Of a stretch of 64,000 nucleotides of DNA, positions 49,401 to 59,158 are shown piece by piece; positions within the stretch are counted from its first letter, which is position 1, and the number at the start of each line of letters is the position of its first letter. Both the position numbers and the translations under genes were made by a program. The notes under the pieces were generated by a model. That model was not told where the DNA came from, ran no database searches, and worked only from the letters and a program-made list of their open reading frames with translations. This DNA is from Moniliella sp. 'wahieum'. Taxonomy: Eukaryota; Basidiomycota; Moniliellomycetes; Moniliellales; Moniliellaceae. The stretch lies in the NCBI GenBank assembly GCA_003971905.1, contig RSEE01000024.1, positions 496,001 to 560,000 of the forward strand. Reading direction: 5' to 3'.

Positions 49401-50005
49401 CGCCGTAGCCATTGGTTGGCTGTTCGGAGCCCAGCCGGGGGCTGCGGCGCCGGGGGGTGGCGAGTTGGGGGTTGGGGAGGAGGGGCGTGCCTTGACCCGG
49501 TACTTCGGGCACCGGGTTCCTGGCTTCGGAGTTGCGGGGGCAGCGGGCCCTGTTGTGGCCAGGGTTCGTGCAAAGGGAGCAATGATACTCGCGCTTGGGG
49601 GTGAGTCGGTGGCGGGGGGGGCTGGGGTGGTGGGTACGGGGACGGGGGTGGTGGGGATGGGGGTGGGGGTGGCGGCGGGCGGGGCGGGCGTGTCACGTGC
49701 CAGGACCCCAGGTGGCAGCAAGCCGGCGCCGGTCACGTGGTCAGGCATCTGCTCAGGTTGAGTGAATGTCTCATCGACCGGCACTTGGTGCTCTGGGGCC
49801 AAAGGGGCGGCGTGGGGGAAAGGGGGGTGTGGGGGACGGGGCGGGAGCGGGGGGCGGGGCTCCCGGGGGGGGGCGTCTCGGGCGCCAGGACCTCCTCGGG
49901 GGATCCGCCATACGGGTGCGCAACACCATGGCGGTGCGGGGTGGTGGTCACCGGGTGTGCACCCGAAGGTGGTGGTCGCAAGGGGCGCTCCCAAATAACC
50001 CTAAT
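46427..50005 (-). mobile_element. LINE (non-LTR retrotransposon), probably restriction-like-endonuclease type
   Basis: A minus-strand element of about 3.6 kb. Its 5' edge lies about 25-30 bp beyond the 3' end of tRNA-Thr, in the same orientation; its 3' edge is at about 46427, where the plus strand reads cattgacagagc. The 3' tail recurs at 7122, 8033 and 51790, which is what defines the boundary. It encodes a CCHC knuckle, a reverse transcriptase and a C-terminal Cys/His motif. No apurinic-type endonuclease is seen at the N-terminus. The coding sequence is split over several frames. It is probably inactive as written. Confidence 0.8.
46560..49994 (-). CDS. LINE polyprotein: CCHC knuckle, reverse transcriptase, C-terminal zinc motif; frameshifted
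   Basis: From the 5' side: a proline-rich region; a CX2CX4HX4C knuckle (CSLCTNPGHNRARC, 49540-49581); TRKIPPHLKRPFLQMLGRLA; then the reverse transcriptase. RT blocks: SRLTPLEKASGGIRPIACGE, PTQLGVASQNGVEPIVRMVE, LDFTNAFNTVRRRTLAKAL (block with the first catalytic Asp), AEGVRQGDP, and the catalytic MAYLDDITIFGPG. After it are [20 protein letters not shown] and a Cys/His motif (MCKCGVMSSLEHIMSC). The end (AKYQGRTQEPFFPLVFDDAR to FLRVHTRFLGYGRMA) is typical of LINEs with a C-terminal restriction-like endonuclease. At least four frame changes interrupt it. The endonuclease class is an inference; I cannot place its catalytic residues because of the broken frames. Confidence 0.75.
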
Positions 50006-50028
50006 GTTATAACTGCAAAAAAATGATT

Positions 50029-50100
50029 TGCCTCTTGGCCGAATCGAACGACCGATCTTCTCATTACTAGTGAGATGCTTTACCACTGAGCCAAAGAGGC
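50029..50100 (-). tRNA. tRNA-Thr(AGT)
   Basis: On the minus strand a 72-nt cloverleaf without intron: acceptor GCCTCTT/AAGAGGC, D arm GCTCAGTGGTAAAGC, anticodon stem TCTCA/TGAGA with loop CTAGTAA (anticodon AGT), T arm GGTCGTTCGATTCGGCC and discriminator A. A T7 Pol III terminator lies about 8 nt downstream, and the LINE begins just after it. Confidence 0.93.
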
Positions 50101-51303
50101 GGTGTGGAAGTTCAGTTCCGCAATGAATAGATTACCACTCAATGCCAATCTCAAGTGTTTCCGTTTTGTCAGGCTCGGTAGTGGTTGGGATTGGACTGTT
50201 GCCTTTCGTACCACCACTAACGTTCGTTCAATGGTCCTGCCATGAGTGTCGATGCACAGGCCCCACGACCCACCTCTTACGGTCCGTGGGTCCCTCGGGT
50301 CAGGGAACTTGGCGAACACGGCACCGCAACCGCCAAAAACGGGCCAAGAGAAAGTGGGTCTTGCACCAGCACCATGCCCGTTTCTTAGAGGACCAGTAGG
50401 TGCGCCCCGTTGTTTGTTTGGGTTCGGCCATGATGCTGACTGGTGCCCACACCAATAGACATCTAGCGCGCGCTTCAACACACAGCTCAGCATCCCCGCC
50501 TCTTCCCTCCTCGAAGAAGAAACTGCCGGTCCACGTTGTTTGGGACGCCTGTGGCTGCCCTCAAGCAGAAACGGTCAAGTCGAAGTCGGTACGGCAACAG
50601 CCAACACTGGGCGAACCAAACCGACCTGTTCCGAGATCTAGGCCAAGGGATAGGACCAGGAGACGCCCTGTCCATCCTCCACTCGCACGCACATCCTCAT
50701 CCGAGCATGAGTGGGACAACCTCGACCCCGAGGCCAGGGCGATGTTGCAGTGCGGCTTGCCCTTATCCTTGTCTAAAAGGAGATGTAAAAGGAGATGTGA
50801 GGGGATTGGACTCCTCCGGCTGCAGGTTCGATGTTGAGTGTTGTTGAGTTCAACGCTGACATCATCTCGAGGGCCCATTGTGCTCGAATCTGTTAAACCG
50901 ATTCGAATGGAAACGGAAGGCAGGACGCGCTGTGTTTGGATAAGAATGCTATGTTGCCGTACTTGCCGGTGTCTCCCCCAATTCCGTCCTTTACTGGGAT
51001 TCGGCTTGCCCACCAGGGGACTCAATGTCACCTTTTCAAAGCACTGTGGAGGTACTGTGGCGTGGAGACGATAGCTTGCCGAGACAGACCCTCATCTGCG
51101 ACGCCAGTGGCTTTAAGCCACGGCCCCGCGCCCGCGCCTTAGTTCGTGTGCTGGTGTTCGCTTCTCCTTCTTGTCTTTTCTCCCCGACCAACACCGCCCG
51201 CATTGGCGACTTGGTTGAGCCCCCATGCTTTCAGCCACGAGAGGCCACCTAATCGCCGCAAGTTGGTCACGACGGGCAAAACAAACCTGAAGGCATAAAA
51301 AAA
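50101..51303. other. Intergenic between tRNA-Thr and tRNA-Glu
   Basis: About 1.2 kb. Several mid-length frames are open on both strands but none has a recognisable motif. A 12-bp direct duplication (aaaaggagatgt) lies at 50776-50799. Confidence 0.4.
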
Positions 51304-51387
51304 TTCCCCGACCGGGAGTCGAGCCCGGGTCTTGATGGTTCCCCTTGCGGTGAGAGCGTCACATCATAGCCGTTGGACCATCGAGGA
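51304..51387 (-). tRNA. tRNA-Glu(CTC) with intron
   Basis: On the minus strand: acceptor TCCTCGA/TCGGGGA, D arm GTCCAACGGCTATGAT, an anticodon region TGACG-CTCTCA followed by an intron of about 13 nt (CCGCAAGGGGAAC) and CATCA, and T arm ACCCGGGCTCGACTCCCGGT. The anticodon is CTC. The anticodon stem carries one C-A mismatch, which is unusual. A T7 Pol III terminator follows. Confidence 0.85.
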
Positions 51388-52222
51388 TCAGATAACCACT
51401 GTGCCCTCATTCCAATAGCCATCATAGAGATGCTCGCAGATCAACAATTGCTCATGAGACGCAGAGCCCACCACCTTCGCCGCCTATAGGAATGTCAAGC
51501 ATGTTAACAAAGACGAGATGGGTTTGAATCCAAGCTTCACAGGAGAGAGTGCAGGGCACAGGGACAGTGACACGCTGGGACACCAGTGTCGAAGCCGGTG
51601 GAACCGAGGCGAACTTGGTCTAGCGACTGGGAGCCGGAGAATCACAGTCAACACCCCCGCTGGCCAGGGAACCCGGAGACATCGATTGTGGGATGAGCTC
51701 CTGCTAGTTGATGTAGAGAGGTGAGAACTTGAGTGGCACCCGGAACGAATGGCCTGGAGTTGTGCATGTCCACACTACTGACCTACACCTCTGGCGATTC
51801 CCCTGGTTGCCTAAACGGGATTGGCGCCAACAAGCAATTAACACACGCTGCATGAACGGGTCGGTTTAGGTGCGGCGTTTCTTTGTCCCAGCCTCGCCTC
51901 TGTCGACGACGATATGGTTACAATGTAAGGACTACTCAAGGGTCTATACACAACGTGCAACGGGAAATGGAGAGGAAGGGAGATGGATAATAGTGATGGG
52001 AATAAGATAGGATGGCCTATCTGCATCAACAGTACAAATGTGCGGGAACAAAAAGCAGATCAACGCAATAGCCAAAGTCGATCGCTTCCATAGGTCAAAG
52101 CAGGATACTTAGTCAAGGCAAGGGGGTAGGGGTGACCAACGGGAGTTGCGAACGAAAAGATGAGGTGAAGTTCGACGGGGAACCAAACTGGAGAGGGAGA
52201 TGTAGGAAACGCAAAGAGATTT
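51388..52222. other. Intergenic, contains a LINE-tail fragment
   Basis: Between tRNA-Glu and the chitin deacetylase stop. The only recognisable feature is the LINE 3' tail at 51790-51906. Confidence 0.5.
51790..51906 (+). mobile_element. 5'-truncated LINE 3' tail (copy d)
   Basis: Its reverse complement shares ggctgggacaaagaaacgc, aaaccgacccgttcat, gttggcgccaatccc and aaccaggggaatcgcc with the copy at 7122. The LINE sense strand is plus here, ending near 51906 (gcctctgtcga). Only 3' UTR sequence is left. Confidence 0.55.
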
Positions 52223-53707
52223 TTACAGATACGCCAAAGCTCCCACAGCCGCAGCTGCGGCCATGGCAGGCAGACCTGCCTGGGCGAGATTGCCAGCCGA
52301 GTCCTTGTGGAGCTGCACGTTGGACCCCGCCGAACTGCCCGCGACAGGAGCGGACGTTGGGGCGTTACCGACGGCGGAAGAGGCCGCTGGCGAGGCCGAG
52401 ACTCCCGAGGCAGGAGGAGGCGGCGGGGGTGCCGAAGAGGAAGAAGGGGCAACCGTGGTGGTCGTAACGGGGGCGACGGTGAAGCTGGCCGGGCTGGCTT
52501 GGATGACATTGGCGGCTGGCGTGCCAACCGGATGAATATTGCCAGAAATGTACTGGCCAAAGTCGGGGTAGACGATGGTTTGTTCGTGGTACGGCATAGT
52601 GATGTTTTGGCACACTTGCACCGGAGTCACGTGCTTAAAGGCTTGCTTGATTTTGGGCAAGAATTGCATGGCCATGTTCTCCGTGTTGGGGCTCAACTCG
52701 TGCGAAAGAACAATGATACCGCCCGTTTGGAGAGCCGGGCTGGAGGCTTGCGAAATCAAAGATTGGTAGTTGGCCTCGATGCTGGCAGTGGGAGCGTTGC
52801 CATCGGGGACGATGTTCCAGTCATTCGTGTCCTGGTTGTAGCCCCAAATGATCGTCTCGAGTCCTAGCGCATTCGCAATCGCCCGCACGCGATCATCCAC
52901 ATCACCATAAGGCGGGCGCCACCCGGTCACTGTGACGCCAGTGACATACTTGATCGCCTTGGTCGTGTAGTACAGCTCAGCAAAGACTTGGGACGAAGTC
53001 AGGGCGGTCATGTAGTTGTGCGACCACGTGTGGGCAGCAAGAATGTGCCCATCTGTCAGCCCGCGCTGGGCTTGCAGGGGGTAGCCAATCACGTTGGAAC
53101 CAATGTAAAAGAGGGAAGCAGTCTGGTTTTGCTCTTGGAGGAAATCATAAAACTTGTTGTGGCTGCACTCGGGGCCATCATCGTAGGTGAGCCCCCATGT
53201 ACCAGGCTCATTACACTGCGAGACATCGGGCGGGAGACCCTTGAGCTTGGGTGTGACACAACCCGTGGCGGTCCACCAGCAGTCCGGGTCGGCATTGTCA
53301 TCGTAGTGGGTGCCCTGTGCGCTGTTGAGGGGGTTGCCCTTGGGGGCGATGTTGGGGATGGAGCCCTTGATGGAGTTCCACAGCGCCGTAGCCTCGGTAT
53401 CGTTGCTCATGATATCAGCGATCTTCCAGCTTTCAGGGAAGGAAGACTGGAATTGGAGAACGGGCTGATAGTCCCAGTAATTGCACTCGTACGTGGCATT
53501 GTCGTTCTTAGCGAACGACGCATCGTTCTCGTTCCCAGACCCGCTGCCCGCGGAACGCTTGTGCATCTGGGCCACAGATCGCTCAAACTGGGCCAGACGG
53601 GCGGCAGGGGGGTGGTTGGTGATCTCGTCACGGTGCTGGTTTGGACCGTGGGCGAGCACAACACCCGACACGGTGGCTGCAAGCGCAAGGCGGAGCAGGT
53701 GGGGCAT
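52223..53707 (-). CDS. CDA1: Chitin deacetylase, GPI-anchored (CE4)
   Basis: Converts wall chitin to chitosan. A single intact exon of 494 residues. An N-terminal signal peptide (MPHLLRLALAATVSGVVLAHG) leads to a Ser/Gly/Asn-rich region, then the NodB fold: GTWGLTYDDGPECSHNKF (catalytic Asp-Asp), HILAAHTWSHNYMTALTS (metal-binding HxxxH), VTGWRPPYGDVDDRVRAIAN (RxPY), ETIIWGYNQDTNDW and GGIIVLSHELSPNT (the catalytic His motif). After it a Ser/Ala/Pro-rich stretch (about residues 420-475) ends in a hydrophobic tail (GLPAMAAAAAVGALAYL), as in GPI-anchored Cda proteins. Several N-X-S/T sites are visible. The symbol is by analogy to basidiomycete Cda proteins; which paralogue is uncertain. The leader is C/T-rich with a run of 14 C just upstream. 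Confidence 0.93.
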   Translation of the reverse strand: MPHLLRLALAATVSGVVLAHGPNQHRDEITNHPPAARLAQFERSVAQMHKRSAGSGSGNENDASFAKNDNATYECNYWDYQPVLQFQSSFPESWKIADIMSNDTEATALWNSIKGSIPNIAPKGNPLNSAQGTHYDDNADPDCWWTATGCVTPKLKGLPPDVSQCNEPGTWGLTYDDGPECSHNKFYDFLQEQNQTASLFYIGSNVIGYPLQAQRGLTDGHILAAHTWSHNYMTALTSSQVFAELYYTTKAIKYVTGVTVTGWRPPYGDVDDRVRAIANALGLETIIWGYNQDTNDWNIVPDGNAPTASIEANYQSLISQASSPALQTGGIIVLSHELSPNTENMAMQFLPKIKQAFKHVTPVQVCQNITMPYHEQTIVYPDFGQYISGNIHPVGTPAANVIQASPASFTVAPVTTTTVAPSSSSAPPPPPPASGVSASPAASSAVGNAPTSAPVAGSSAGSNVQLHKDSAGNLAQAGLPAMAAAAAVGALAYL

Positions 53708-56342
53708 GACGGGCGAGGGAAGGGCGGGGGAGGAGGGAGAAACGGGGGGGGGGGGGGGAGGGATGGGAGACGGGTCGGGTGGATGGGTTTTAAAGGTGGC
53801 TGGCGGAGGGTGGATGTTGGGCGTCTGGGCATGGCATCGCACTGTCCATGGCGCCCGTCGAGCTGAACTGAGTACTGACCGCTGACGATGGAGAATTGGC
53901 GCCTGCGTCCATGTAAGACACCCTCCCTTGTGCCCCAGGCCCATTGCCCCCCGCACAGGGGGGGTGTATGCAGCCTGCCGCCGCCGCCGCCCGTCCCACA
54001 CACCCTGCTAAACCCTGCTGCAACGCGCGCCCTGCGCCTCCCCGGCTGCCAGCCGAACTCGCCGCACCACTGCGCCCGCGTCCCCCCCTGCCCGCCGTCC
54101 CTGCGCACTGGCCTTCTGCAGGGCCCAGACGCTGCCCCCCCGCCCCACCCGGTCGGTGCATGGGGCGCCGGCGCTGCAGGGGCGCGCTTGTCCTGCGATC
54201 GACGGACTTTGGCCGCCTGGCTGCCGATGTGCCAGGACGTGCCCCCAGCTTGCTCTGTGGCGGACGAGCGACTTGATATACATGATGCACGAGTGCACGA
54301 GCGCACGAGCGCAGAGGCCGATTCTTTCGCTGCCGCTGTGGCTTGTGATGCTGGTGACTAGTGACCGGTGACCGGTGCGCTTGTGGCCAACGAAATCCGA
54401 TGGTCCCCCGGTTCAGCACTCAGCCGCTCAGCTGCTCAGCGGCAAATCAGGTCGATCACGACCCCGCCTCATGCAGGCCCCGCACAGGCCCCAGTGTCCG
54501 ATCGTCTCAACGCGTTTGGCCACCGGCTTCTCACCGGCACCAGGCGTCCCACCGTTCTAAACGAACCAGCACAGTTCACATGCACTGTTCGACGTTCGCC
54601 ATGCTTACCGCTCGCGTGCAGCACAACCCACGCCCTGATCGAGATCGGCCGGAGCCTGATCGATGATCGCTGATCTACATCCGCGGCGATGTCACCTGCC
54701 CCGGGTCCCAGCCACCGGTCACCGATCCTCGACATCAGCCACCCAGATTAAGGATTGCAGATCGCCACAGACACCGTCACTATCTGCAGGTTCATATGCG
54801 TCATCATGCATCAATCATCGTCTTCAACGTTCACGTGTTGATGTTCCTACTATCTACGGTCTGCGTGCATGTTCTGTTCGGTTGGCCGTGCATGTGCGAG
54901 AGCGAAAAAGGCCGGAAACGGCGGGCGACGCGGTTATCGCCTTCGCGCTTACGCCCACTTGCGGCCAATCCGCCTATTGCTGCCCTTGTCTGCTGGCTGA
55001 CGCACTGATGGCGTTGATCGATGGTCCACATAGCTTCGAACGACCCAACCGCACGGCACACGCGACACCTTTTTAAGAATTTTACCCACACCATGTTGAC
55101 ATGATGAATGGCAACCCATGTTTGGAAGCGCGCTGTTAGCGCTGGGCTCAGGCCTGCTGAGGCGCTGCTGCTGCAGCTGTGATGGATCCCAGTCGTCTGC
55201 CCCCTACGTCCAACACAGCCCACATGTACCCTTCGTGTACCCTTTGTGTGCCCTTTGGCCGTCCTACTCTTTTGTCATCGTGTGATTAATGATTACCGAT
55301 TCCTGTCCTTGCCATGGAGGGGGGAACGATATCAGGAGTGCTAATTGCATCGCCTAAGGCCTAAAGTCGTTGTCTCCTTGTCAGACCCACCACTGTGTCA
55401 CACGTCATGCATGCCAATCCTCCCAAGTTTCCATGTCGTGTGCACGACGCACCGTGCGTGTTGCTGTTGCGAAGCGATGGCACTTGCGTGCATGCTTGCG
55501 AGCAACAAGAGAATACCCGCCGGAACAATACAGCCATCAGCGTGTGATATATAGATAGCGCGCGACTAGGCAGAGCGCTACCGGCTGCAAGCTGCCCGGG
55601 AGATCGATCGATCAGCTTCAAAAGACGTGCGAGAAGGTTGTTGGTGCTGCCTCGCGTGACCGGCTTGACCTTGTGCCGAGATATGGTCAGCGCGAGAGTG
55701 TTCCCAGGAGAAAAGGGTGTGTATAGCGCGGGGAGCAACATATTAGAATGCTCGCGCCATGCACGTCATGCACAGTGGTCAGCCGGTCAGCGCAGAGTAC
55801 AGTACGCTCCGCCAGGCTCTCCTTCCCCACAATCCATTATCTACATCATCTTCATCCTCGATAGTCAAAGCCAGAAGAGAATGTAACTGGGCCCCAATCA
55901 GAACATGATTCGACCGCCTCGCAGGACCCCAAAGTTCCCCAGAGTTGGCGCCGCGCCCTCATCGATCAACGATCATCTCGGTTGCATCAGCTCGAGGCAG
56001 TGGACCCTGGGGACCCGTGCGAGGTTTATCGTTTATCGTTGACTAGTGACCAGTGACTAGTACTTGATGGGCTCCATCCCTCGTCTTCTATGAGGGGGGC
56101 GGGAAAGGCAAAAGGAAGCGTGCCACGCACTGGCGTCCCGTCCCATTTGCCCTCGCGAAGGATGAGCCAGAGACCAGTAGTCTCTGCTGCTGCGGCCTTT
56201 TCCGGGATGGTGGGATTGATGGTTACGCGGCCTGCAGTGGCGATGCCGTGTTGTTCCAGTAGTGGGAAACGATTTTGAAGCCGGTCCCCAGCGTGTGCGG
56301 GGAGCTTTCCGCACAACGTATTCTTCTCAGATGCTTCGAAGT
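53708..56342. other. Long gene-free region upstream of chitin deacetylase
   Basis: About 2.6 kb. Contains the CDA promoter, the heptad array GTGACTAGTGACCGGTGACC (54354-54377), GATCGATGATCGCTGATC (54657-54675) and GACTAGTGACCAGTGACTAG (56041-56060). Open frames lack recognisable motifs. Confidence 0.5.
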
Positions 56343-57199
56343 TGTCACGGGCGGGCGCCGCCAGGGGGCCCGCCCTGGGGTTTTTGGGGTACAATCCCTT
56401 AGGCGACGGTAGGTCGACTCACGGTAGTTTCGGGCTTGGGCTGGTTGGTGTATCCGAGCGGAGCTAGGGACGAGGAGAGGCCTTTGGTGGGGCGGCTGCA
56501 CGTGTGGCAAGGCTGCGTCTGCACCGGCTTGGGCCGTAGTAACGTGTCTGAAGCCTCCGGGACTTAGGGACGGGAGGAGGCAGAGGGGGACAAACATTGC
56601 CTCAACTGAGACTGGGAATCGACGCGACCAAAGGAGGGCTCGCGCGACTGGACTGACGAAGGGCTGGAGGACGAGGTCGGAGGAGATGTCGGACGCTAAC
56701 AAGAGTAGGCTGCCTGTACTGGATCAATTGGCTGGAAAACGGGCAGGAGTCGGACAGGATAGGCGGGAAAGGACGAAATGGAGGGTAGACGAGGGGGTTG
56801 AGACGAGAATGGAAGGTGGGGGAAAGGATCCCCATCAACCAGGGGTACAGGCAGGTTCAAAAGGGAAACGGATACAAGAGGGGGTGTAGAAAGGAAGACA
56901 CGTCAAAAGCGGGGGTGGCCGCCGCAGGCGCGACCGAGAAAGGAAAAGGAAACGGGGACGGGGCGACCGATGTCGCCACGGCATTGGAAGCTCGGTGGCC
57001 TTATTTAGGCCAGCCGACTTGGACTTGGGCGGGGGGCGACTATTGCCGCGCGGATGCATGGCCCTTCGGCCACGATACTTAATTTAGCCAACCATCATCA
57101 CACTTGGTTGGCCTGCGGTGCACGCTCTACTGGACATGTGCGGAGCAGGCGGGCCTTAGCTTGGGTCGGACCATCTCGAGTCCGCCGCAGCCCGTGACA
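56343..57199. mobile_element. Solo LTR, 857 bp, with 5-bp target duplication
   Basis: Begins TGTCACGGGC (56343-56352) and ends GCCCGTGACA (57190-57199), a perfect 10-bp terminal inverted repeat with TG...CA ends. It is flanked by the direct repeat GAAGT at 56338-56342 and 57200-57204. An older copy is at 7435-8578. There is no internal coding domain or partner LTR in the window, so this is what remains after LTR-LTR recombination, or a small non-autonomous element. Orientation is not fixed. It is unrelated to the LTRs of the 14511 element. Confidence 0.85.
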
Positions 57200-57622
57200 G
57201 AAGTCCTGCAACATGCAACCTCCGTAGGCAAACACGGCGCGTCCGGTACTCTGATGTGGCCTGAGGGCTCCCGTAACCAGCAGCCAGCGAACGCCGTCCC
57301 CACGCCGGCGTCTCGCGCGGTGTGGCCCGGACGGGGTGCGGGGGATGCTGGTATAGCTAGCTGATATATATGGTTTCGGCTGCAAATGGGCTCGGGCGCT
57401 CAGGCGCTCCAGGAGCTCGGGTGGCAGACAAAATCTAATTTCAGCCTAGTACAGTGCAACATTTCAAGGACAGCCAAGCTAGTCGCGTCGCGCCCTCGCC
57501 GGCGCGTCAACGCCCGCATGGGGGGGCTGAGAGTTGCGCGCTGTCTGGGCTGGTGCGAGCCAGAGCAGAAAGAGCCACCCACCTTTCTTCCACGGCCACC
57601 CATCCTACCTCCCCTCCTCGCC
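57200..57622. other. Intergenic, RNase H2A promoter
   Basis: 423 bp between the solo LTR and the RNH201 start. The last 70 bp before the ATG are C/T-rich. Nothing else recognised. Confidence 0.5.
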
Positions 57623-58976
57623 ATGCTCCCGTCCATTCCGACCGTTCAGGATGTGCCGCGGCTGTGGCAGCAACATCTCTACCGCTCCCCCCTGCCGCGC
57701 AGTGACAAGGAGCAGGAGGGGTATGTGCTTGGCGTTGACGAGGCCGGCCGAGGACCGGTGCTGGGTACGTGTTCCCCGGCAACCAACGTTTCCAAGCACC
57801 TAACTGAACTGAACTGAACTGATGCCACGGCAGGACCTTTGGTATATGCCATTGCGCTCTGTCCCACCTCGTACCACGACCAGGTGGGAGAGATGGGGTT
57901 CAATGATTCCAAGGCGCTGACCGAGGTGCGACGGGAGGAACTGTTCCAGACAATGGAGCAGGACCCTCAGTTGGCGTATGCCACCCTCGCTCTTTCCCCT
58001 GCCTCGATCAGCGCGGGTATGCTGCGCCGTATGCCCCACAATCTCAATGCCCAGTCCTTGGGCGCCACGGTAGAGTTGATTGCGGGTGTATTGGACCGGG
58101 TGCGCGTGACAGCGATCTATGTGGATACGGTGGGCGACCCGGAGCGGTACCGACAGACGCTCAAGTCGTATTTTAACATGCCCAAGTACAAGGACATTGA
58201 CTGGGTTGTCGCGTCTAAGGCCGATGCCACGTACCCTGTCACGGGCGCTGCCTCCATCGCGGCCAAAGTGACAAGAGACGCGTTCATTATGCACTGGGCT
58301 TACCCAGAGCCCGGGCTGGGGGGGACCATTCCCCTTCCTGCGACGACGAAGAGAGGAGGAACCGGCGGCAGTCCCGGCCAAACGGGGGAGAGGCAAGAAA
58401 GGCGGGCCGAATAAGAAGACCAAAACGATGTGCGAACCTACGATGCAAGAAAAAGCGTTTTGGATACCAGGCAGCGGCTACCCTTCTGACCCCAACACAT
58501 CTGCCTACCTCGTCCGTGCGTTGGATCCCGTCTTTGGCTGGCCCAACATTGTCCGCTTCTCCTGGGCCACCTCCAAAAACATGTTGCAAGAGAAGAAGCG
58601 GGTCGACTTTCCCAAAACCCGAGCGAACGCTGGAAAGGCACCTCCTCCCGTGGCCGAGGACCAAGCCGTGTCGCCCTTTGGCACGCGACTGCCCTCGGGC
58701 CTCCGGGCCTACCCGGTGCGTTGGATGGATGAGCCCGTGACGCTTACCAGCTTTTTTGGAAAGAAGAGCGCGGAGAAGAAGGAATGGGAGGCAGCTGGAC
58801 AGGCTGCCGCCGCGGCTCATACCCAGGCTCGGACGGGCCTACCGAGCGAGCTGGGACTGCAGCCGGCTTCTCTGGGCTTCTTTAATCCATTCTTCCTAGT
58901 CGGTTGGGCTACTTGTTTGTTTCGGAAATGGGTAGGGTGGGCTAAAGGGGTGGGAGCACAATGTTCGTTTCATTAA
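57623..58976 (+). CDS. RNH201: Ribonuclease H2 catalytic subunit A, one frameshift
   Basis: Cuts RNA in RNA:DNA hybrids and removes single ribonucleotides from nuclear DNA. Exon 1 57623-57764, intron 57765-57833 (gtacgt...cag), exon 2 57834-58976. Catalytic motifs: [20 protein letters not shown] across the junction (D and E), FNDSKALTE, VTAIYVDTVGDPERYRQTL, and VVASKADATYPVTGAASIAA (D in SKAD). The C-terminal part has WIPGSGYPSDPNTSAYL and IVRFSWATSKNM. The frame breaks at about 58317-58324, a run of seven G, followed in the other frame by a basic insert (LRRRREEEPAAVPAKRGRGK) that may be a nuclear signal. About 428 residues, somewhat long; the last 40 residues look unconserved and could reflect another slip. 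Confidence 0.92.
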
Positions 58977-59158
58977 GGATGCGAGGGCTGAACGAGCAAA
59001 CCCAGATTCAAAATTGCTCACCTTGGAAGGGCACATTCGTAGAAGAAAGTGGGAATTAGAGCTTCGGCTCTAGAAGCAGGCGAAGCGGGCAAGTTCAACC
59101 TCAATCAAGTACAAATACGAACGGTCGAGGGATGAACAGCCGCTGTTGTTGTCCACCT

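Noticed and set aside
49996-50010. Telomere-like AACCCTAAT next to the LINE 5' end
   Set aside because: Only about one and a half units; too short to argue telomeric origin.
53481-53885. Plus-strand frame antisense to the chitin deacetylase N-terminus
   Set aside because: The minus strand has an intact 494-residue enzyme; the antisense frame has no motif.
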